Assembly: GCF_000310185.1 (NCBI RefSeq)
Contig: NZ_AMXD01000027.1
Location: 1 to 34,245, forward strand
Reading direction: 5' to 3'
Source of the DNA: Thauera aminoaromatica S2
Lineage (GTDB): Bacteria > Pseudomonadota > Gammaproteobacteria > Burkholderiales > Rhodocyclaceae
DNA length: 34,245 nucleotides
Below, in pieces: positions 20,584 through 29,616 of this stretch. The notes beneath the pieces were generated by a model that had not been told where the DNA came from, made no database searches, and saw nothing but the letters and a program-made list of their open reading frames with translations. The position numbers and the translations under genes were made by a program. Numbering within the stretch: the stretch's first letter is position 1; the number at the start of each line of letters is the position of its first letter.

Positions 20584-21819
20584 TCAGTCCGTACCGCCCG
20601 CGGGCGCCGGCAGTCGCCGCAGCCACAGCGCGCAGGCTCCGGTGAACAGCACGCACAGCCCCACCAGCGCGGCCACGCCCGCCCATCGCCAATCGGCCCA
20701 GGCCGTGCCGGCAAGGCTGCCGAGCACGCTGGCGCCGAGGTAGTAGCTCGACAGATAAAGCGCCGAGGCGAGTGCGCGCCGTTCGCCGGCGCGCCGGCCC
20801 ACCCAGCCGCTGGCGAGGGCGTGCGCCGCGAAGAAGCCGAAGGTGAACACGCCGACGCCGGCGATGATCAGCCACAGCGGCCGCGCCAGGGTGAGCGCGA
20901 GCCCGGCGCCCATCACCGCGACCATCGGCCACAGCACCTTGCGCCGGCCGCGGCGCTCGGCGAGGCGGCCGCTCGCCGCCGAGGCCCAGGTGCCGACCAG
21001 GTAGAGCAGGAAGATCGCGCCGATCGCGCTCTGGCCCAGCCCGTAGGGCGGCTCGAGCAGGCGGAAGCCGAGAAAGTTGTACAGCCCGACGAAGCCGCCC
21101 ATGGCGAGGAAGGCGACCAGGAAGAGCGCGGGCAGGCCGGGATCGCGGTAGATCGCCAGCGTGTCCGCGAAGATCCGCGCCGGCGTGGCGGCGCGTGCGC
21201 GGAAGTTGCGCGAGGCCGGCAGGCGGCGCCAGAACACCAGTGCGGAGACCGCCCCCAGCACGCCGATCATCCCGAGTGCGACCCGCCAGGAGCTCCAGTC
21301 GGTCAGCAGCGCGGCGACGAAGCGTCCGCTCATGCCGCCGAGGGCGTTGCCGGCAATGTAGAGCCCCATCGCGCGTGCCTGCGCGCCGGGGGCGATCTCC
21401 TCGCCGATGTAGGCCATGGCGGCGGCGGGGAGCCCGGCGATGACCCCGCCGAGGAGTGTGCGCAAGACCAGCAGCGAGCCGTAGTCGGGCGCAAAGGCGG
21501 TGGCCAGCGCGAACAGGGCGGCGATCACAAGCGCCGCCTTCATGACCTGCTGGCGGCCGAGGCGGTCGGCGAGCACGCTGGCCGGAATCAGCATCAGCGC
21601 GAGTCCGGCAGTGGTGGCCGACACCGTCAGGCTGGCACTCGCCGCACCCACACCGAATTCGGCAGCGAGCAGGGGCAGCAGGGGCTGGGTGCTATAGACC
21701 ATGGCGAAGGTCGCGAAGCCGCCGACGAACATCGCCAGGTTGGCGCGGCGGTAGCCGGGCGTACCGGCCTCGAGCTGGTCGGGCGAGGGGCCGGGACGAG
21801 CGGCGGAGTGTGCGGGCAT
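20584..21819 (-). CDS. MFS transporter, YnfM-like exporter
   Basis: Proton-driven major facilitator with about 12 helices, closest by eye to E. coli YnfM, a putative exporter of small molecules. The ATG at 21819 gives 411 residues; a frame open to 21888 would push into the control region of the LysR gene. Resembling segments are FATFAMVYSTQPLLPLLAAEFG, MAYIGEEI...AMGLYIAGNALGGMSGR, NFLGFRLLEPPYGLGQ and SSYYLGASVLGSLAG. The loop between helices 2 and 3 reads LADRLGRQQVM, the MFS motif. It is divergent from a LysR gene resembling YnfL, the same pair as in E. coli, so the regulator most likely controls it. Substrate unknown. Confidence 0.92.
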   Translation of the reverse strand: MPAHSAARPGPSPDQLEAGTPGYRRANLAMFVGGFATFAMVYSTQPLLPLLAAEFGVGAASASLTVSATTAGLALMLIPASVLADRLGRQQVMKAALVIAALFALATAFAPDYGSLLVLRTLLGGVIAGLPAAAMAYIGEEIAPGAQARAMGLYIAGNALGGMSGRFVAALLTDWSSWRVALGMIGVLGAVSALVFWRRLPASRNFRARAATPARIFADTLAIYRDPGLPALFLVAFLAMGGFVGLYNFLGFRLLEPPYGLGQSAIGAIFLLYLVGTWASAASGRLAERRGRRKVLWPMVAVMGAGLALTLARPLWLIIAGVGVFTFGFFAAHALASGWVGRRAGERRALASALYLSSYYLGASVLGSLAGTAWADWRWAGVAALVGLCVLFTGACALWLRRLPAPAGGTD

Positions 21820-21883
21820 GGCGTAGCGGTGGCGATAGGCCGAGCGGATCTGCAGCGATCTTAGGATGGCGCCGAACCCATCG

Positions 21884-21918
21884 TCCAATATATTCTGAAC
21901 ACTTGATCCATATATGGA
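21884..21918. promoter_or_regulatory. Paired AT-rich palindromes, candidate LysR operator
   Basis: AATATATT (21887-21894) and TCCATATATGGA (21907-21918) are palindromes centred 22 bases apart, two helical turns, in the 107-base gap between the MFS and LysR starts. The second lies just before the regulator ATG. The region is strikingly AT-rich against its surroundings. LysR proteins usually bind tandem sites in such divergent gaps. Confidence 0.45.
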
Positions 21919-21926
21919 AATGAATG

Positions 21927-22833
21927 ATGGAGCTGCGCCACCTGCGCTATTTCATCGCCGTCGCCGAGGAACTCAACTTCACCCGCGCCGCGACACGCCT
22001 GCACATCGGTCAGCCGCCGCTGTCGATGCAGATCCGCGACCTGGAAGAGGAGATCGGCGTGCGCCTGTTCGAGCGCGGCCCGCGCAGGGTTGCGCTGAGC
22101 ACTGCAGGGGAGCGCTTCCTGCTGCACGCGCGCCGCATCCTCGACGGGGTGGAAGAGGCCGTGGCCGAAGCCCGCCGTGCCGCGCGCGGGGAGCTGGGCG
22201 AGCTGCGCGTCGGCTTCACCTCCTCGCTGCCCTTCACGGACCTCCTCCCCGATGCACTCAACGCCTACCGCCGGCGCTTCCCGCAGGTGCGCCTGCAGTT
22301 GCGGGAGATGTTCACGCCGGAGCAGTTCCAGGCCCTGGTAAGCGGAGAGCTTGACGTCGGCTTCGTGCGCCTGCAGGCAGGGACGCCGCCGGCGGGGATC
22401 GTGCTGCGCGAGGTCGCGCGCAATCCGCTGCGCCTGGTCGTGAATGCCGCCCACCGGCTGGCGGGCGCTGCGCAAGTGCACCTTGCCGAACTCGCCGGAG
22501 AGGACTTCATCAGCTTCCCGGCCGACGTCGGCACAGACTTGCCCGGCGTGCTGCGTGCGCTGTGCCGGCAGGCGGGATTCGAACCGCGCATCGTGCAGAC
22601 CGCGCGCGAGGCCACGACCCAGATCGGCCTGGTGGCCGCCGGGCTGGGCGTGGCGGTGTTGCCGGCGCCGCTCGAGTCGGTGCGGATCGCGCGCGTGCGC
22701 TACCTGGCGCTGGCCGAGCCGGAGGCGCAGTTCCGTCTTGCGCTGGCGATCCGGGAGGGCGAGCCGGTGCCCACGCTTGGCGGCTTCCTGGAGGTGCTGG
22801 AGAGCCTGCGCGCGGGCGAGCCGCCTCTCGCGC

Positions 22834-22853
<20 letters not shown>
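21927..22853 (+). CDS. LysR family transcriptional regulator, YnfL-like
   Basis: DNA-binding regulator with an N-terminal winged helix-turn-helix (about 1-60: MELRHLRYFIAVAEELNFTRAA, QPPLSMQIRDLEEEIGVRLF) and a periplasmic-binding-protein-like effector domain (about 90-295: LGELRVGFTSSLPF, IGLVAAGLGVAVLPAP). 308 residues; a tandem ATG at 21924 is possible. It resembles E. coli YnfL and is divergent from the YnfM-like exporter, so it probably controls that gene and itself through the palindromes at 21884-21918. Its 3' end overlaps the convergent lyase gene by 20 bases. Confidence 0.94.
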
Positions 22854-23832
<979 letters not shown>

Positions 23833-23910
23833 TTCGGGCTCCTCGGTTGGGGGGGCGGTTCGGCGGCCGCAGGGCGGGCAGTGCGCGGGGCTCCGGCGCG
23901 GCGCGGAAAT

Positions 23911-23940
23911 GAAAAAGGCCACGGATTCTACCCCGTGGCC
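23911..23940 (-). terminator. Strong intrinsic terminator after mdh
   Basis: On the minus strand, GGCCACGG pairs perfectly with CCGTGGCC (23933-23940 and 23917-23924), eight-base loop, then TTTTTC. It begins 39 bases after the mdh stop and separates mdh from the lyase gene. Confidence 0.9.
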
Positions 23941-23978
23941 TGTCGCGAGGGCGGCACGCGGCCGCCCGCAATCGCGTC

Positions 23979-24968
23979 TTACTTGAGCATGTCGGCCACG
24001 GCCGCGCGCTCGTCCTCGAGTTCCTTCAGGGTGATGGCGATCTTCCCCTTGGAGTACTCGTCGATCTCCAGACCCTGGATGATCTTGAACTGGCCGCCCT
24101 TGCACTCGCAGGGGAAGCCGAACACGACGCCCTCGGGGATGCCGTAGGAGCCGTCGGACGGGACGCCCATGGTGACCCAGTCGTTCGAGCCGAGTACCCA
24201 GTCGTGCACGTGGTCGATGGCGGCGTTGGCGGCCGAAGCAGCCGACGACAGGCCGCGGGCCTCGATGATGGCGGCGCCGCGCTTGCCGACGGTGGGCAGG
24301 AACACGTCGTTGTTCCAGGCGTGGTCGTTGATCAGCGCCTTGACGCTGTCGCCGTTCGACTCGCAGAAGCGGTAGTCGGCGTACATCGACGGCGAGTGGT
24401 TGCCCCACACGACCATCTTCTTGAGCGAGGACACTTCACGGCCGGACTTGGCGGCGAGCTGCGACAGCGCGCGGTTGTGGTCCAGGCGCAGCATGCCGTG
24501 GTAGTTGTTCGGGTTGGTGCGACCGACCTTGATGGCAGCGGCGCGTGCAATGTAGGCGTTGGTGTTGCAGGGGTTGCCCACGACCAGCACACGCACGTCT
24601 TCCTTGGCGTTCTCGGCGATGGCCTTGCCCTGGACGGTGAAGATGGCGCCGTTGGCGGTCAGCAGGTCGGCACGCTCCATGCCGGGGCCGCGCGGACGGG
24701 CGCCGACCAGCAGGCACACGTCGGCGTCCTTGAATGCGACGTTGGGATCGTCGGTGGCGATCATGCCGGCGAGCAGCGGGAAGGCGCAGTCTTCCAGCTC
24801 CATCATCACGCCCTTGACGGCCTTCTGGGCCTGGGGCAGGTCGAGCAGCTGCAGGATGACGGGCTGGTCCTTGCCCAGCATTTCGCCGCTGGCGATGCGG
24901 AACAGCAGGCTGTAGCCGATCTGGCCGGCGGCGCCGGTGACAGCGACGCGCATGGGGGCTTTGCTCAT
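23979..24968 (-). CDS. mdh: Malate dehydrogenase (NAD-dependent)
   Basis: Oxidises malate to oxaloacetate in the TCA cycle. 329 residues, the length of the betaproteobacterial type that resembles eukaryotic cytosolic Mdh. NAD-binding TGAAGQIG (11-18), substrate arginines in [12 protein letters not shown] (Arg91, Arg93 region), NPCNTNA, Asp163/Arg166 in LDHNR and catalytic His191 in [10 protein letters not shown] are present. GAGGGAG precedes the ATG at 24968. It has a near-consensus promoter at 25109-25137, an RNA leader of about 134 bases and a strong terminator, so it is probably a one-gene transcript. It is divergent from a GntR regulator with a shared palindrome. Confidence 0.98.
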   Translation of the reverse strand: MSKAPMRVAVTGAAGQIGYSLLFRIASGEMLGKDQPVILQLLDLPQAQKAVKGVMMELEDCAFPLLAGMIATDDPNVAFKDADVCLLVGARPRGPGMERADLLTANGAIFTVQGKAIAENAKEDVRVLVVGNPCNTNAYIARAAAIKVGRTNPNNYHGMLRLDHNRALSQLAAKSGREVSSLKKMVVWGNHSPSMYADYRFCESNGDSVKALINDHAWNNDVFLPTVGKRGAAIIEARGLSSAASAANAAIDHVHDWVLGSNDWVTMGVPSDGSYGIPEGVVFGFPCECKGGQFKIIQGLEIDEYSKGKIAITLKELEDERAAVADMLK

Positions 24969-25025
24969 GTGATTACTCCCTCGAGTGAGACGGTCGTATT
25001 AAGGTGCTGGAAACCTGCCCGGCAC

Positions 25026-25057
25026 CGTCGCGGCACCCGCAGGCGGGATCGTCGCGG
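25026..25057 (-). other. Structured element in the mdh leader
   Basis: A hairpin CCCGC-AG-GCGGG (25036-25047) is flanked by two copies of CGTCGCGG (25026-25033 and 25050-25057; CCGCGACG on the transcribed strand). It lies in the leader between the mdh start site and ATG. Not a known riboswitch that I recognise. Confidence 0.35.
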
Positions 25058-25108
25058 GAGCTGGCGCGGCGCCCCCCCGCGTGCGCGAGGACCAAGCTGG
25101 GCGCCGGC

Positions 25109-25137
25109 ATACTAGACCGGGCTTGAATGCCTGTCAA
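25109..25137 (-). promoter_or_regulatory. Sigma-70 promoter of mdh
   Basis: On the minus strand: TTGACA (complement of 25132-25137), 17-base spacer, TAGTAT (complement of 25109-25114). The -35 is perfect and the -10 matches five of six. RNA would start near 25102. Confidence 0.85.
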
Positions 25138-25143
25138 ATGCCA

Positions 25144-25169
25144 TCTTATATCTTATATAAGACACAAGA
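25144..25169. promoter_or_regulatory. Candidate GntR operator between mdh and the regulator gene
   Basis: A perfect 12-bp palindrome TCTTATATAAGA (25151-25162) is extended by outer half-sites TCTTATA (25144-25150) and CACAAGA (25163-25169) into a 26-bp inverted repeat with two mismatched pairs. Its centre is about 54 bases upstream of the predicted mdh start and 55 bases upstream of the GntR ATG, so it could serve both genes. No second copy was seen before sdhC, gltA or sucA. Confidence 0.6.
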
Positions 25170-25211
25170 CCAAAGATAGACGTTTGCGAAAATTTATGCT
25201 CCAATGCGCGC

Positions 25212-25940
25212 ATGTCGCAGGAGTCGCCTACCTTCAGTCCGCTCTATCGCCAGATCAAGGCCCTGATCCTTCAGGCACTTGAGGCTGGGGAATGGCGTCC
25301 CGGCCAGGCCATTCCGAGCGAGCAGGAACTCGCCGCGCGCTTCAACGTGTCGCAGGGCACCGTGCGCAAGGCTATCGACGAGATGGCAGCCGACAACCTG
25401 CTCGTGCGCAAGCAGGGGAAGGGCACCTTCGTGGCCTCTCACAACGATCCGCGCGCGCTCTTCCGTTTCCTCCGCCTCGTGCCGGTGGATGGTGACCTCT
25501 CGCCTCCGCAGAGCATACCGCTGGATTGCTGGCGTGCGAAGGCCGGGCAGGAGGCTTCGCGCATGCTCGCGATCGAGCCCGGCGCCCCGATCATCATCGT
25601 CCGCCGCTTGTTGAAGTTTGCCGCCCGACCCGTCGTCATCGACGAGATCTATCTGCCCGGCGAGGTGTTCCAGGGACTCAGCGCCGAGACCCTGCAGGGC
25701 TGGAACGGTTCGCTCTACAGTCTCTTCGAGACCCGCTTCGGCGTGCGCATGATCCGCGCCCAGGAGCGCATCCGCGCGGTCGCCGCCGACCGTGGCGCCG
25801 CCGAGGCGCTCGGCGTCCAGGAAGGCACGCCGCTGCTGTCGGTCGAGCGTGTCACGTACACCTATGGCGATCGGCCCGTGGAGTGGCGTCGCGGGCTGTA
25901 TTCGACGGCGGAACATTTTTATCTGAATGAGCTGAATTGA
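25212..25940 (+). CDS. GntR family transcriptional regulator with UTRA domain (HutC/FarR subfamily)
   Basis: 242 residues. The N-terminal winged helix-turn-helix spans about 8-75 (SPLYRQIKALILQALEAGEW, IPSEQELAARFNVSQGTVRKAI, QGKGTFVAS), and a UTRA effector-binding domain covers about 90-235 (IIIVRRLLKF, VIDEIYLPG, RIRAVAADRGAAEALGV, LLSVERVTYTYGDRPVEWRRGLY). No Shine-Dalgarno precedes the ATG at 25212, and no other in-frame start is better. It stands between mdh (divergent) and the sdh operon (99 bases downstream, same strand), so a role as a TCA-cycle regulator sensing a small acid is a reasonable inference. The palindrome at 25144-25169 is its likely site. Confidence 0.93.
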   Translation: MSQESPTFSPLYRQIKALILQALEAGEWRPGQAIPSEQELAARFNVSQGTVRKAIDEMAADNLLVRKQGKGTFVASHNDPRALFRFLRLVPVDGDLSPPQSIPLDCWRAKAGQEASRMLAIEPGAPIIIVRRLLKFAARPVVIDEIYLPGEVFQGLSAETLQGWNGSLYSLFETRFGVRMIRAQERIRAVAADRGAAEALGVQEGTPLLSVERVTYTYGDRPVEWRRGLYSTAEHFYLNELN

Positions 25941-25950
25941 GGGGCGCGCA

Positions 25951-25980
25951 TGGGCTGCAGGCCGGGACCGGCGCTATAAT
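25951..25980 (+). promoter_or_regulatory. Candidate promoter of the sdh operon
   Basis: A perfect -10 TATAAT at 25975-25980 lies 60 bases before the sdhC ATG. The -35 region (about 25951-25957) is GC-rich and does not match TTGACA, so an activator may be needed or transcription may also enter from the GntR gene. Confidence 0.55.
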
Positions 25981-26039
25981 TTTCCGTCTTTTTTCGGAGT
26001 CCGCGACGGGGGTCGTCGCACATGCAGAGGGGAGTCTTC

Positions 26040-26429
26040 ATGTCAGAAGTAACAGCGCGCAAACCAAGGCCGAAGTACCTGGCCCTCAACGAGATCCGGC
26101 TGCCGTTGCCGGGCATCGTCTCGATCCTTCACCGCATCAGCGGCGTCGGCATCTTCCTGATGTTGCCTTTCCTGTTGTACCTGCTCGATCGCAGCCTCGG
26201 CTCTCCGGAGACCTTCGAGACCTTCGCCGCGGTGGTCGACAACTGGTTCATCAAGCTCGTCCTGTTCGGTCTGCTGTGGGCCTACCTGCATCACTTCTGT
26301 GCCGGCATCCGCTTCCTGCTGCTCGACCTGCACAAGGGTCTGGAGCTCGAGGAAGCACGCAAGTCCTCCAAAATCGTTCTGATCGTGAGCCTTACGCTCA
26401 CCTTGATCATCGGGGTGGTCCTATGGTGA
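26040..26429 (+). CDS. sdhC: Succinate dehydrogenase cytochrome b556 subunit
   Basis: Membrane anchor of complex II; with SdhD it holds heme b and the ubiquinone site. The ATG at 26040 is preceded by GGGGAG and gives 129 residues; an in-frame ATG at 26022 lacks such a site. The N-terminal segment NEIRLPLPGIVSILHRISG matches the SdhC signature. Three helices are visible. The heme ligand is probably His85 in LHHFCAGIR, equivalent to E. coli His84. It overlaps sdhD by seven bases, implying coupled translation. Confidence 0.97.
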   Translation: MSEVTARKPRPKYLALNEIRLPLPGIVSILHRISGVGIFLMLPFLLYLLDRSLGSPETFETFAAVVDNWFIKLVLFGLLWAYLHHFCAGIRFLLLDLHKGLELEEARKSSKIVLIVSLTLTLIIGVVLW

Positions 26430-26773
26430 AACAGCGTACCGTCGTCGGCGCGCACTACGGTCTGAAGGACTGGATCGCGCAACGCGCCACCGCCGTCTAC
26501 ATGGCGGCCTACACCATCATCTTCGCGCTCTGTGCGTTCAGCCTGCGCGAGCTCAACTACCAGGAATGGTCCGGCCTGTTCTCGCACGGCTTGTTCAAGT
26601 TCCTCAGCTTCCTGTTCTTCCTGTCGGTCTTCTATCACGCCTGGATCGGCATCCGCGATCTCTGGATGGACTACATCAAGCCGAACGGTGTGCGCCTCGC
26701 GCTGCACCTGGTCACCATTTTCGTGCTCGTCGGCTATGCCGGCTGGGCAGCCCAGATCCTGTGGAGGCTTTAA
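26423..26773 (+). CDS. sdhD: Succinate dehydrogenase hydrophobic membrane anchor subunit
   Basis: Second membrane anchor of complex II, 116 residues, three helices. The segment HAWIGIRDLWMDYIKP (from His72) aligns with E. coli SdhD His71 to Asp82-Tyr83; Asp83 and Tyr84 here would be the quinone-site pair. The ATG at 26423 lies within the last codons of sdhC. sdhA starts two bases after its stop. Confidence 0.97.
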   Translation: MVKQRTVVGAHYGLKDWIAQRATAVYMAAYTIIFALCAFSLRELNYQEWSGLFSHGLFKFLSFLFFLSVFYHAWIGIRDLWMDYIKPNGVRLALHLVTIFVLVGYAGWAAQILWRL

Positions 26774-26775
26774 GC

Positions 26776-28569
26776 GTGAACGTCGCGAAGCGTACCTTTG
26801 ATGCGGTCATCGTGGGCGCCGGCGGTGCCGGCCTGCGCGCGGCCCTGCAACTCTCCGAAGCCGGCCTCAAGACCGCCGTGCTGACCAAGGTGTTCCCGAC
26901 CCGCTCGCACACCGTTGCGGCGCAGGGCGGCGTCGCCGCCTCGCTGGGCAACTCGACCGAGGACAACTGGCACTGGCACATGTACGACACCGTCAAGGGG
27001 TCGGACTGGCTGGGCGACCAGGATGCCATCGAGTTCATGTGCAAGAAGGCCAACGAGGTCGTCATCGAGCTCGAGCACTACGGCATGCCCTTCGACCGCA
27101 CCGACAACGGCAAGATCTACCAGCGTCCGTTCGGCGGCCACTCGATGAACTACGGCCAGGCGCCGGTGATGCGCTCCTGCGCGGCGGCCGACCGTACCGG
27201 CCACGCCATGCTGCACGCGCTCTACCAGCGCAACGTGCGCGCCAACACCCAGTTCTTCGTCGAATGGATGGCGCTCGACCTGATCCGCGACGCCGATGGC
27301 GACGTGCTCGGCGTCACCGCGATGGAAATGGAGACCGGCGAGGTCTCGATCTTCCACGCCAAGGCCACCATCTTCGCCACCGGCGGTGCCGGCCGCATCT
27401 ACTATTCCTCGACCAACGCCTTCATCAACACCGGCGACGGCGTGGGCATGGCGGCGCGTGCCGGCATCCCGCTCGAGGACATGGAGTTCTGGCAGTTCCA
27501 CCCCACCGGCGTTGCCGGCGCGGGCGTGCTCATCACCGAAGGCGTGCGCGGCGAGGGCGGCATCCTGCGCAACGCCCAGGGCGAGCGCTTCATGGAGCGC
27601 TACGCGCCCAACCTCAAGGATCTCGCCTCGCGCGACGTGGTTTCGCGCGCGATGACCACCGAGATCAACGAAGGTCGTGGCTGCGGTCCCGACAAGGATC
27701 ACGTGCTGCTCGACATCACGCACCTTGCGCCCGACACTATCATGAAGCGCCTGCCCGGCATCCGCGAGATCGCGATCCAGTTCGCTGGCGTCGACCCGAT
27801 CAAGGCGCCGATCCCGGTCGTGCCGACCTGCCACTACCAGATGGGCGGCATCCCGACCAACTACAAGGGCCAGGTCGTGGTGCCGAAGGACGGCAACCCG
27901 AACAGCCCGGTGGCCGGCTTCTACGCCGCGGGCGAGTGCGCCTGCGCCTCGGTGCACGGCGCCAACCGCCTCGGCACCAACTCGCTGCTCGACCTGCTGG
28001 TGTTCGGCAAGTCGGCGGGCGAGACCGTGGTCGAGGACTTCCAGTCCGGCCAGCTCAAGCTCAAGCCGCTGCCGGCCGACGCTGCCGACGTCTCGCTCGC
28101 CCGCCTGGCCCGCCTCGACGGCCAGACCAACGGCGAGAGCGTGTTCGACGTCGGCCTCGAGATGCGTCGCACGATGCAGAAGCACGCCGGCGTGTTCCGC
28201 TTCGACAACCTGCTCAAGGAAGGCGTGCAGAAGATCGGCGAGGTCGCCGAGCGTGCCAAGCGCACCCAGATCGCAGACAAGTCCAAGGTCTGGAACGTCG
28301 CCCGCATGGAAGCGCTCGAGCTCGACAACCTGATCGAGGTCGCGCGCGCCACCATGGTCTCGGCCGAGGCCCGCAAGGAATCGCGTGGCGCCCACGTGCG
28401 CGACGACGCGCCGGATACGGCGGAGAACCCCAACGGCCGCGACGACGCCAACTGGCTCAAGCACACCCTCTGGTATTCGGAAGGCAATCGCCTCGATTAC
28501 AAGCCGGTGAACCTGAAGCCGCTGTCCGACGACGTCGAGCCGATCGCGCTCGCCAAGCGTACCTATTGA
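26776..28569 (+). CDS. sdhA: Succinate dehydrogenase flavoprotein subunit
   Basis: Catalytic subunit: oxidises succinate to fumarate with covalently bound FAD. The start is a GTG at 26776, chosen because GGAGG lies eight bases upstream, the frame has no nearby ATG and the N-terminus then reads MNVAKRTFDAVIVGAGGAG; 597 residues. FAD dinucleotide loop GAGGAG (14-19), covalent FAD His45 in TRSHTVAAQGG, His242 in HPTG and Arg286 in LASRDVVSRAM are at E. coli-like positions. The HGANRLGTNSLLDLLVFG motif is intact. Adjacent downstream sdhE would insert the FAD. Confidence 0.98.
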   Translation: MNVAKRTFDAVIVGAGGAGLRAALQLSEAGLKTAVLTKVFPTRSHTVAAQGGVAASLGNSTEDNWHWHMYDTVKGSDWLGDQDAIEFMCKKANEVVIELEHYGMPFDRTDNGKIYQRPFGGHSMNYGQAPVMRSCAAADRTGHAMLHALYQRNVRANTQFFVEWMALDLIRDADGDVLGVTAMEMETGEVSIFHAKATIFATGGAGRIYYSSTNAFINTGDGVGMAARAGIPLEDMEFWQFHPTGVAGAGVLITEGVRGEGGILRNAQGERFMERYAPNLKDLASRDVVSRAMTTEINEGRGCGPDKDHVLLDITHLAPDTIMKRLPGIREIAIQFAGVDPIKAPIPVVPTCHYQMGGIPTNYKGQVVVPKDGNPNSPVAGFYAAGECACASVHGANRLGTNSLLDLLVFGKSAGETVVEDFQSGQLKLKPLPADAADVSLARLARLDGQTNGESVFDVGLEMRRTMQKHAGVFRFDNLLKEGVQKIGEVAERAKRTQIADKSKVWNVARMEALELDNLIEVARATMVSAEARKESRGAHVRDDAPDTAENPNGRDDANWLKHTLWYSEGNRLDYKPVNLKPLSDDVEPIALAKRTY

Positions 28570-28589
28570 GCGTCCGGGAGAAAAAATTC

Positions 28590-29300
28590 ATGAGCAAGCG
28601 TACCGTTCATTTCAAGATCTACCGCTACGATCCGGACAAGGACGAGAAGCCCTACATGCAGGACATCTCGGTCGAGCTCGAGCCGTCCGACAAGAAGCTG
28701 CTCGACGCGCTGGTCCGCCTGCGCGCCAAGGATGACTCGATGTCCTTCCGTCGTTCCTGCCGCGAGGGCGTGTGCGGTTCCGACGCGATGAACATCAACG
28801 GCAAGAACGGCCTGGCCTGCCTGACCGACGTTGACAGCCTGCAGCAGCCGATCACGCTGCGTCCGCTGCCTGGCCTGCCGGTCATCCGCGACCTGATCGT
28901 GGACATGACCCAGTTCTTCAAGCAGTACCACTCGATCAAGCCCTACCTGGTGAACAACGATCCTCCTCCCGAGCGCGAGCGCCTGCAGTCGCCGGAGGAT
29001 CGCGAGGAGCTCAACGGGCTCTACGAGTGCATCCTGTGCGCGTGCTGCTCCACGTCCTGCCCGTCGTTCTGGTGGAACCCCGACAAGTTCGTCGGCCCCG
29101 CCGGCCTGCTTGCGGCCTACCGCTTCCTCGCCGACACCCGCGACCAGGACACCGGTGCGCGCCTCGACAACCTCGAGGATCCGTATCGCCTGTTCCGCTG
29201 CCACTCCATCATGAACTGCGTCGATGTCTGTCCGAAGGGTCTCAACCCGACCCGCGCGATCGGCAAGATCAAGGACATGATGGTCCGCCGTGCGATCTAA
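28590..29300 (+). CDS. sdhB: Succinate dehydrogenase iron-sulfur subunit
   Basis: Passes electrons from SdhA to quinone through three clusters. 236 residues from the ATG at 28590. The [2Fe-2S] ligands are Cys57, Cys62, Asp65 and Cys77 (CREGVCGSD ... GLAC; the Asp ligand is normal for this enzyme). The other clusters use CILCACCSTSCP (147-158) and CHSIMNCVDVCPKGLNP (204-220). It sits 20 bases behind sdhA and 15 bases before sdhE in the sdh operon. Confidence 0.98.
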   Translation: MSKRTVHFKIYRYDPDKDEKPYMQDISVELEPSDKKLLDALVRLRAKDDSMSFRRSCREGVCGSDAMNINGKNGLACLTDVDSLQQPITLRPLPGLPVIRDLIVDMTQFFKQYHSIKPYLVNNDPPPERERLQSPEDREELNGLYECILCACCSTSCPSFWWNPDKFVGPAGLLAAYRFLADTRDQDTGARLDNLEDPYRLFRCHSIMNCVDVCPKGLNPTRAIGKIKDMMVRRAI

Positions 29301-29315
29301 GGGCGGGCTCAGTCG

Positions 29316-29552
29316 ATGACCATCAACAGGGGGCGCGTGCGCTGGCAGTGCCGGAGGGCGCTGCTCGAGCTCGACCTGGTGTTCACGCGCTTTCTAGAGC
29401 GGCATTTCGATCGTCTCACCGACGATCAGCTGGCGGATCTGGACGACCTGCTGCGCTGCGACGACTATGACATCTGGGCGTGGGTCAATGGCAGCAAGGC
29501 ATGCGAGAACGACCGCTGGAAGGAGATGATCGGACTGCTGCGTCAGGGCTGA
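29316..29552 (+). CDS. sdhE: FAD assembly factor SdhE (YgfY/Sdh5 family)
   Basis: Small helical protein that promotes covalent FAD attachment to SdhA. 78 residues, normal length (E. coli 88). Segments RRALLELD (13-20), FLERHFDRLTDDQLADLDDLL and CDDYDIWAWVNG match the family. The RGxxE motif reads RALLE (14-18): Gly is replaced by Ala, which is unusual because this Gly is reported as important in studied members. Position directly behind sdhB supports the function. Confidence 0.93.
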   Translation: MTINRGRVRWQCRRALLELDLVFTRFLERHFDRLTDDQLADLDDLLRCDDYDIWAWVNGSKACENDRWKEMIGLLRQG

Positions 29553-29616
29553 CGCGGCAGTATCGGTCCTACAAGAGACCAAAGGCAGTTAAACCGGCAA
29601 GTAGAAGGGACGATCT

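Noticed and set aside
26770-28464. Minus-strand open frame opposite sdhA
   Set aside because: Shadow of sdhA, whose FAD and active-site residues are intact.
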